Source of the DNA: an uncultured Clostridia bacterium
GTDB lineage: Bacteria; Bacillota; Clostridia; Christensenellales; Borkfalkiaceae
Length of the DNA stretch: 27,346 nt
Assembly: GCA_934247225.1 (NCBI GenBank)
Contig: CAKQJE010000029.1
Coordinates: 1-27,346, forward strand
Reading direction: 5' to 3'
Part shown: positions 23,008 to 27,346 of the stretch, piece by piece
Position numbering within the stretch: position 1 is the first letter of the stretch
How the letters are laid out: every line of letters starts with the position of its first letter
Program-made: the position numbers and the translations under genes
The notes under the pieces: model-generated
Seen by the model: the letters and a program-made list of their open reading frames with translations, nothing else
Told to the model about the DNA's origin: nothing
Database searches by the model: none

Positions 23008-24390
23008 TTACCTCACGAGAGTCTGAAGCGCGGAAATCACGTAAGCGCGAACGAACTGAGGCTCGATAATGTTATCGATATACCCGTTCTTTGCCGCATT
23101 GACGGGATCGGCGTTTTCTTCCGAATATTTTTCGGCAAGCTTATCAGTGTCCGAAACTTTGAAATCTCCGAACGCCGCCGCGGAAGCCGCCCCGTCGAAA
23201 AGAGCGATTTTAGCCGTTGCGAACGCGTAAGAAAATTCGTTGCCGATAGATTTCGATGCGAAAAGCGAATATCCGAGACCGATTGCCTTTTTCGTTACGA
23301 CGGAAATTCTCTCGCAGCATTTAAGCCCCGAAACGAGATGTCCGATTTCTTTCATAACGGCGGTATAGTTGGTTGCCATATCCGCCTTCACGCCGAGTGC
23401 GTTTACGAACGTTACGAGCGGCAAACCGTTATCCGCCGCGAAATACGCGAACTCCTTGATTTTCGAAACGTTGCCTTCATCGAGTTCCACGCCGTCGTCT
23501 CCGCCGTCGAACACAACCGCTGCCGCGCTTATTCCGCCTATTCTCCCTATACCCGTTTTAACCTCGGGGTGGAAGAAAGGATTCATTTCGATAAACTTTC
23601 CGTCGTCGAATACCGATTTTACGATACACTTTGCGCAGAATTTATCGTTAAGGCTTTCGGTTGCTCTGTTGAGATCGTCGGTCGTGTCACCGATGATATC
23701 CGTGCAGACCGGAAGAACGGAAAGGATTTCCGAAATCTTCTCTTTCGCGTCCGCCAAATCTTCGATTTCGATCGTAGCAACGGAATTGTATGCCGAAGCC
23801 TTAACGCCTCCGACTTCCGTTTTGTCTACATTTTTGTTCGACTTAGCCGAAATCACGAGAGGACTTGCGTACGAAACGACCGCGTTTTTCGTCATAAGAT
23901 TGAAATCCGCGTTTGCCGCAAGAAGCGCGAACGAACCGTAAAGTTCGCCCGTTACGACGGATATCTGCGGAACCTCGCCTTTAAGATCGTCCGATAAAGA
24001 CAAAACTTTCGCAATTCCTTCGAGAACGTTCACGCCTTCGCCTACACTTACGCCCAAAGAATCGAACAGATAGATGATGGGCTTGCCGTTCGAAAGGGCT
24101 TTATCGAGACATTTTGCGATTTTGTCGCAGTTTGCTTTGCTTACCCCGCCCGACAAAACCTTTACGTTCTGCGCAACGACGTAAACGGGTTGATCGTTTA
24201 TGGTTGCATAACCCGTAACAACGCCTTCGCCCTCTGAGTCTTCACCGTAAAAATCATTATGAGAAAAGGCGTAAGCGTCGAGTTCGACAAAACTGCTCTC
24301 GTCTATCAAAGCGGTGATTTTAGCTCTTACGTCTTTACCCGCTTCGAGTAATTTTGCCCTGCGAGTTTTAAGTAAATCTAATTTATTCAC
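23008..24390 (-). CDS. Divergent acyl-CoA-type (12S/MmdA-like) carboxyltransferase
   Basis: The protein has the two crotonase-like halves of biotin-dependent acyl-CoA carboxyltransferases: ITALIDESSFVELDAYAF (25-42), GEGVVTGYATINDQPVYVVAQ (about 54-74), VPQISVVTGELYGSFALLAA (140-159), LPLVTFVNALGV (323-334) and SYAFATAKIALFDGAASAAA (387-406). It is short at 460 residues against about 510. The two glycine-rich oxyanion motifs are altered: canonical GPCAGGA is GELYGSFA and canonical KAYGGAY is KAIGLGY. Substrate may therefore be unusual, or catalysis impaired. The start is GTG at 24390, with GGAGG upstream. As first gene of the operon it is transcribed from the promoter at 24422-24450. Methylmalonyl-, malonyl- or glutaconyl-CoA are candidates that cannot be separated by eye. 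Confidence 0.85.
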   Translation of the reverse strand: MNKLDLLKTRRAKLLEAGKDVRAKITALIDESSFVELDAYAFSHNDFYGEDSEGEGVVTGYATINDQPVYVVAQNVKVLSGGVSKANCDKIAKCLDKALSNGKPIIYLFDSLGVSVGEGVNVLEGIAKVLSLSDDLKGEVPQISVVTGELYGSFALLAANADFNLMTKNAVVSYASPLVISAKSNKNVDKTEVGGVKASAYNSVATIEIEDLADAKEKISEILSVLPVCTDIIGDTTDDLNRATESLNDKFCAKCIVKSVFDDGKFIEMNPFFHPEVKTGIGRIGGISAAAVVFDGGDDGVELDEGNVSKIKEFAYFAADNGLPLVTFVNALGVKADMATNYTAVMKEIGHLVSGLKCCERISVVTKKAIGLGYSLFASKSIGNEFSYAFATAKIALFDGAASAAAFGDFKVSDTDKLAEKYSEENADPVNAAKNGYIDNIIEPQFVRAYVISALQTLVR

Positions 24391-24421
24391 AAAAACTCCT
24401 CCATTTTAATTTTATATATCT

Positions 24422-24450
24422 ATTATATACTGTTATATATTTTTTTTCAA
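24422..24450 (-). promoter_or_regulatory. Predicted promoter of the ten-gene decarboxylase-cmk-ispH operon
   Basis: TTGAAA (24450-24445), 17 bp spacer, TATAAT (24427-24422) on the minus strand. The predicted start near 24415 leaves about 25 bases of leader. I saw no other good promoter down to 14068, so the housekeeping genes appear to depend on it. Confidence 0.78.
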
Positions 24451-24451
24451 T

Positions 24452-24478
24452 AAAAAAGGCACAAAAAATTTGTGCCTT
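24452..24478 (-). terminator. Terminator of galT
   Basis: AAGGCACAAA (24456-24465) and TTTGTGCCTT (24469-24478) form a perfect 10 bp stem with a 3-base loop. On the minus strand it ends in a U-tract. It lies 24 bp after the galT stop and touches the -35 box of the next operon. Confidence 0.88.
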
Positions 24479-24502
24479 CGGATATTTTATTTTTACTTTA
24501 TT

Positions 24503-26044
24503 TCACTTGACGGAAAGCGTGTTCAAAAATCTTCTGAAAGCAAGCGTTCCCGTTTCGTCTTTTTTGAAAACAGCCGTGTTTTCGAGAATATGCACGCACG
24601 TTTCGTTGATACGTCTTCTGATTATTTCCTGCGCTTTTTCTCTGTCGTCGACCGTGCCGTAGCGATTTTTCAACTCGACAATCATTTCTTTGTGAACGAA
24701 AAGCGGGTCTTCTTTCGTCATTTTATCGGGATTGAACGGAGCGTCGCCCAAAAGTATATCGGCGATTTGTTCGCACTGTTTTTTAAGCCTGCCGGGAAGT
24801 ATATACAATCCCATAGCTTCGATTAAGCCTATACCCTCTTTCTTTATGTTATGATACTCGGGATGAGCGTGGAAAACGCCGTCGGGGTAAAGATCCGTCG
24901 TCGAATTGTTTCTTAAAATGATTTCGAGACAGAATTTGTTGTCCGAAAGGTATCTGACGATAGGCGTACAGGTGTTGTGTCTTTCTTCCGCGCTGTTGAT
25001 TATCCCGACGCTCTCGTCGCTGTAACTCTTCCACGCTTCGACGATATCTCCGCCGAGTTCGCAAATAGTATTTTTGTTATACCCCGTGAGCCTTATTGCC
25101 GAATTATACCAATTCAGAATGGATATTTCGACGTCCGGGAACTTTTCGCAGGTAAGAACAAATCTCGGCTTTGCCTTATGCATAGGCATTTCGTGCTTAC
25201 CGCCCTGATAATGTTCGTGGTTTAAAATCGAACCGCCGACTATCGGCAAATCGGAATTGCTGCCTATGAAATAGTTGGGCATTATATCGATGAAATCAAA
25301 CAATTTCGATATTGTCTGTCTCGTCATCTGCATGGGCGTGTGATGCTTGTTGAAGACGATGCAATGTTCGTTGAAATAAGCGTAAGGCGAATACTGCATA
25401 CTCCACTCTTCTCCGCCGAGCGTTAAAGACACGGTGCGAAGATTGGATCTCGGAGGATGAGTATACGAACCGAGATATCCCTCGTTTTCGGGACAAAGAG
25501 GACATTTAGGATATTTTTCGTTATCGTCGTGCGATTTTACGAGCTTCATAATATCCTTGTTGTCTTTTTCGGGCTTACTCAGATTGATTGTGATTTCAAG
25601 CACGTTATCGCCGTCGCGATACTCCCAAAGCATATTTTTGGAGATAGCCGTTTTTTGTATGTAATTGTTCATTACGCTTAAATTATAAAGATAATCGCAC
25701 GCCGCCTGCGCGCCCATTTTTTCTTTAAGGTAATTGAACGTGGTGTTGATTTCGGACGGCTTTTGCGTGAGCATTCCGAAAATCGAGGAAGCGAAAAGCG
25801 TCGCCTGCGTATCGTCGCTTGCGATTGCGTTTTCGCGCGAATAGTCTTTAAGTTCGTCGAATAAAACGTCCGGCACGCTCATTTCTTTTATGAAATCGAG
25901 GTTGGGAACGTCAGTCATAGGCGAAGTAAGTCTCAGCGACGCCAGAAGGCAGTTTCTCGTGTAAATCTCGTCCGTTTCGGCAAGATAAAGAAAAGCCTTC
26001 GCGTAAGTTATCAATTTTTCAACTAAAAATTTACCGTTTACCAT
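24503..26044 (-). CDS. galT: Class II galactose-1-phosphate uridylyltransferase
   Basis: GalT exchanges UMP between UDP-glucose and galactose-1-phosphate in the Leloir pathway. This is the longer Firmicutes form (513 residues). CPLC (181-184) with flanking residues resembles a metal-binding pair, PPRSNLRTVSLTLGGEEW is a family block, and GGSILNHEHYQGGKHEMPMH (270-289) carries the nucleophilic His region. VFHAHPEYHNIKKEGIGLIEAMG follows. The N-terminus (VEKLITYA, then DEIYTRNCLLASL) aligns with the usual start, supporting the ATG at 26044. No Shine-Dalgarno site is present and the -10 box lies nine bases before the ATG. No galK or galE is in the window. Confidence 0.94.
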   Translation of the reverse strand: MVNGKFLVEKLITYAKAFLYLAETDEIYTRNCLLASLRLTSPMTDVPNLDFIKEMSVPDVLFDELKDYSRENAIASDDTQATLFASSIFGMLTQKPSEINTTFNYLKEKMGAQAACDYLYNLSVMNNYIQKTAISKNMLWEYRDGDNVLEITINLSKPEKDNKDIMKLVKSHDDNEKYPKCPLCPENEGYLGSYTHPPRSNLRTVSLTLGGEEWSMQYSPYAYFNEHCIVFNKHHTPMQMTRQTISKLFDFIDIMPNYFIGSNSDLPIVGGSILNHEHYQGGKHEMPMHKAKPRFVLTCEKFPDVEISILNWYNSAIRLTGYNKNTICELGGDIVEAWKSYSDESVGIINSAEERHNTCTPIVRYLSDNKFCLEIILRNNSTTDLYPDGVFHAHPEYHNIKKEGIGLIEAMGLYILPGRLKKQCEQIADILLGDAPFNPDKMTKEDPLFVHKEMIVELKNRYGTVDDREKAQEIIRRRINETCVHILENTAVFKKDETGTLAFRRFLNTLSVK

Positions 26045-26053
26045 AGTAATTGT

Positions 26054-26082
26054 ATTATATCATTTTTCTTTTGTTTTTACAA
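26054..26082 (-). promoter_or_regulatory. Predicted promoter of galT, almost abutting the ATG
   Basis: TTGTAA (26082-26077), 17 bp spacer, TATAAT (26059-26054) on the minus strand. Only nine bases separate the -10 box from the galT ATG, predicting a leaderless or near-leaderless mRNA. Confidence 0.65.
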
Positions 26083-26106
26083 ACAAATATTGAGCAATAA
26101 TTTACA

Positions 26107-27033
26107 TTATTTAATCTTTTTGCGACCATTTCGGAAAATCTTGTTCTTGAAAAATTTTTCGATCGTTTCGCCGTGTTTATAGATGAGATAGCACAAAAAC
26201 GCGACGGCGACAAAAACAACTACCCAAATAAGAATTCCCCACCATGTGTTATAAGGTATAAGGCTTCCGTTTACAGAATAAGCCGAAACGGTTATGTTTA
26301 TGACTCTCGTTATCGTTATCATTATAACATAATACGGAACACTCATCGACGAAAGCCCCGCGACGAAGCATAAAACGTCGTCGGGGAAAAACGGGAACAA
26401 GAACATAAACGTTAAAACGACCTTATCTTTGCCCTTGACCATTTTCAAAGCCTTATCGAGACTCTCTTTTCCGACAAGCCAGCTCGCGACTTTATAGCCG
26501 AATACTCTCCCGATAAAAAACGCGACGACGGAAGCCGTTACTATCCCTATAACGCTGTAAACCGTTCCCCAAAACGCTCCGAACAAAAGCACGCCGACGC
26601 TTATGGTGATAAATCCGGGAATCGGAAGAACGACGACTTGCAAAAACTGTATGGCGATAAATATGATAACGCCGTACGCGCCGAAACCCGACACATATTC
26701 TCTGAGCGCTTCGACCGAACCGATTTTATCCCAAAAACCCGTGATTTTTACGATATATAAAACAGCGAGAGCCGCCGTCATAAAAGCAAGAGTCAAAAAA
26801 GTGAGCTTATAAACGAAATTATGGTTCGCTATTTGACAGATTACAGACAAAATCGTCAGCACGCCGACAATGACTATAAAAAGTCCTTCGACGACTTCTC
26901 TGTTTTCGACAAGGAATTTAACGCCTGTAATTTCCACATACATAAGCCCGAACGCAACCGAAGCCGCGCCGAGAAGAACTATCACGGAATACGAAAGAAT
27001 TGTTTTCAAAATTTCGATTTTATCTTTCTTCAT
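26107..27033 (-). CDS. TVP38/TMEM64 (DedA-like, VTT domain) membrane protein
   Basis: A 308-residue integral membrane protein. The VTT domain spans about residues 115-250: FLQVVVLPIPGFITISVGVL with the Pro-x-Pro-Gly re-entrant loop, FGAFWGTVYSVIGIVTASVV, FFIGRVFG, and the second loop LFPFFPDDVLCFVAGLS. Three extra hydrophobic segments precede it (about 13-32, 48-66, 76-94) and one follows (about 268-285), ending in a Lys/Arg-rich tail. Related proteins act in lipid scrambling or envelope homeostasis; the function of this member is unknown. There is no recognisable Shine-Dalgarno site before the ATG at 27033, although the promoter upstream gives a leader of about 35 bases. Confidence 0.9.
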   Translation of the reverse strand: MKKDKIEILKTILSYSVIVLLGAASVAFGLMYVEITGVKFLVENREVVEGLFIVIVGVLTILSVICQIANHNFVYKLTFLTLAFMTAALAVLYIVKITGFWDKIGSVEALREYVSGFGAYGVIIFIAIQFLQVVVLPIPGFITISVGVLLFGAFWGTVYSVIGIVTASVVAFFIGRVFGYKVASWLVGKESLDKALKMVKGKDKVVLTFMFLFPFFPDDVLCFVAGLSSMSVPYYVIMITITRVINITVSAYSVNGSLIPYNTWWGILIWVVVFVAVAFLCYLIYKHGETIEKFFKNKIFRNGRKKIK

Positions 27034-27074
27034 ACAATATATATTATTTTTATTTGATGACGTTTTATTCTGAT

Positions 27075-27103
27075 ATTATAATCCGACCTGATATAAAAAT
27101 CAA
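27075..27103 (-). promoter_or_regulatory. Predicted promoter of the TVP38-like gene
   Basis: TTGATT (27103-27098), 17 bp spacer, TATAAT (27080-27075) on the minus strand. The stretch 27104-27162 beyond it is AT-rich and shows nothing. Confidence 0.65.
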
Positions 27104-27162
27104 TTCTTTTTCGCATATTTAATCTTTTAAGTGGCTTCTTTTCTTTAAACAAATTAAACTCT

Positions 27163-27205
27163 TACTTTTCTTGATACCCCTGCCAAGCTAAAAGGCACCA
27201 CATAC
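27163..27205 (+). repeat. 43 bp direct repeat, copy 1
   Basis: Starts TACTTTTCTTGATACCCCTG and ends CACCACATAC. It is identical over 43 bp to 27303-27345, exactly 140 bp away, and is followed by a small hairpin TCCGA-ctt-TCGGA (27208-27220). Confidence 0.92.
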
Positions 27206-27223
27206 ATTCCGACTTTCGGACGC

Positions 27224-27303
27224 GATACAGCCGTTTCCCGCAAGCGGGATCCCTCGGCCGGATTTGCTCCGCAAATGCGAACGACGGCAACAAGTTGCCG
27301 CGT
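27224..27303 (+). repeat. Copy B of the dispersed palindrome-rich repeat
   Basis: This 80 bp element begins GATACAGCCGTTTCCCGC and ends GTTGCCGCGT like copy A at 5436-5520, with the same flanking hairpins. The middle hairpin differs: ATTTGC-tcc-GCAAAT replaces the CGCTGGCG-containing form, shortening the element by 5 bp. It lies between the two 43 bp direct repeats. Confidence 0.88.
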
Positions 27304-27345
27304 ACTTTTCTTGATACCCCTGCCAAGCTAAAAGGCACCACATAC
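27303..27345 (+). repeat. 43 bp direct repeat, copy 2 (at window edge)
   Basis: Identical to 27163-27205. With the core repeat it defines a 140 bp period that may continue past the right edge. Confidence 0.92.
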
Positions 27346-27346
27346 G

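Noticed and set aside
27163..27346. Direct repeats as a CRISPR array
   Set aside because: The repeat is 43 bp with a 97 bp gap, and the gap contains a dispersed repeat instead of a unique spacer. No cas gene is nearby.

Overview
The window looks like a chromosomal segment of an uncultured Firmicute of class Clostridia. The signs are an ispH fused to S1 ribosomal-protein domains and sitting behind cmk and plsC, a Firmicutes-type (class II) GalT, a CCA-encoding tRNA-Ser, strong Shine-Dalgarno sites, and textbook sigma-A promoters (TTGACA/TTGAAA, 16-18 bp, TATAAT) in front of nearly every transcription unit. This placement is inference from gene content; no ribosomal RNA is present to confirm it. 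DNA is AT-leaning between genes.

Left part (1-5700): a lipoprotein with a zinc-peptidase motif runs off the left edge, followed by a 44-codon acetyltransferase remnant and an mcrB-mcrC pair (modification-dependent, type IV restriction). A ~590 bp gene-free stretch follows. It holds a row of small hairpins, two copies of a palindrome-rich dispersed repeat, a terminator and tRNA-Ser(CGA).

Middle part (5700-14000): trmO (+) converges on and overlaps a strange P1B-ATPase-like protein that has lost most catalytic motifs. That protein lies downstream of an M29 aminopeptidase, probably in one transcript. Next come a small lipoprotein and, divergently, an intact CtpE-like P-type ATPase, then a GNAT acetyltransferase. 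Terminators separate these units.

Right part (14000-24450): one long minus-strand operon driven by a single clear promoter at about 24422-24450. It begins with five genes of a Na+-translocating biotin decarboxylase (acyl-CoA-type carboxyltransferase, OadG-like, biotin carrier, OadB, OadA-type carboxyltransferase). It continues with surE, an HI0933-family flavoprotein, cmk, plsC and ispH-rpsA, with gaps of 25 bp or less or short overlaps. The pump carries both an acyl-CoA-type (12S-like) and a pyruvate/oxaloacetate-type (5S-like) carboxyltransferase around one biotin carrier. That is the parts list of a transcarboxylase plus a sodium pump, and it is the most interesting metabolic feature here.

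Right end (24450-27346): galT with its own promoter and terminator, a TVP38/DedA-like membrane protein, and the start of an apparent tandem array with a 140 bp period whose core is the same repeat seen beside the tRNA.
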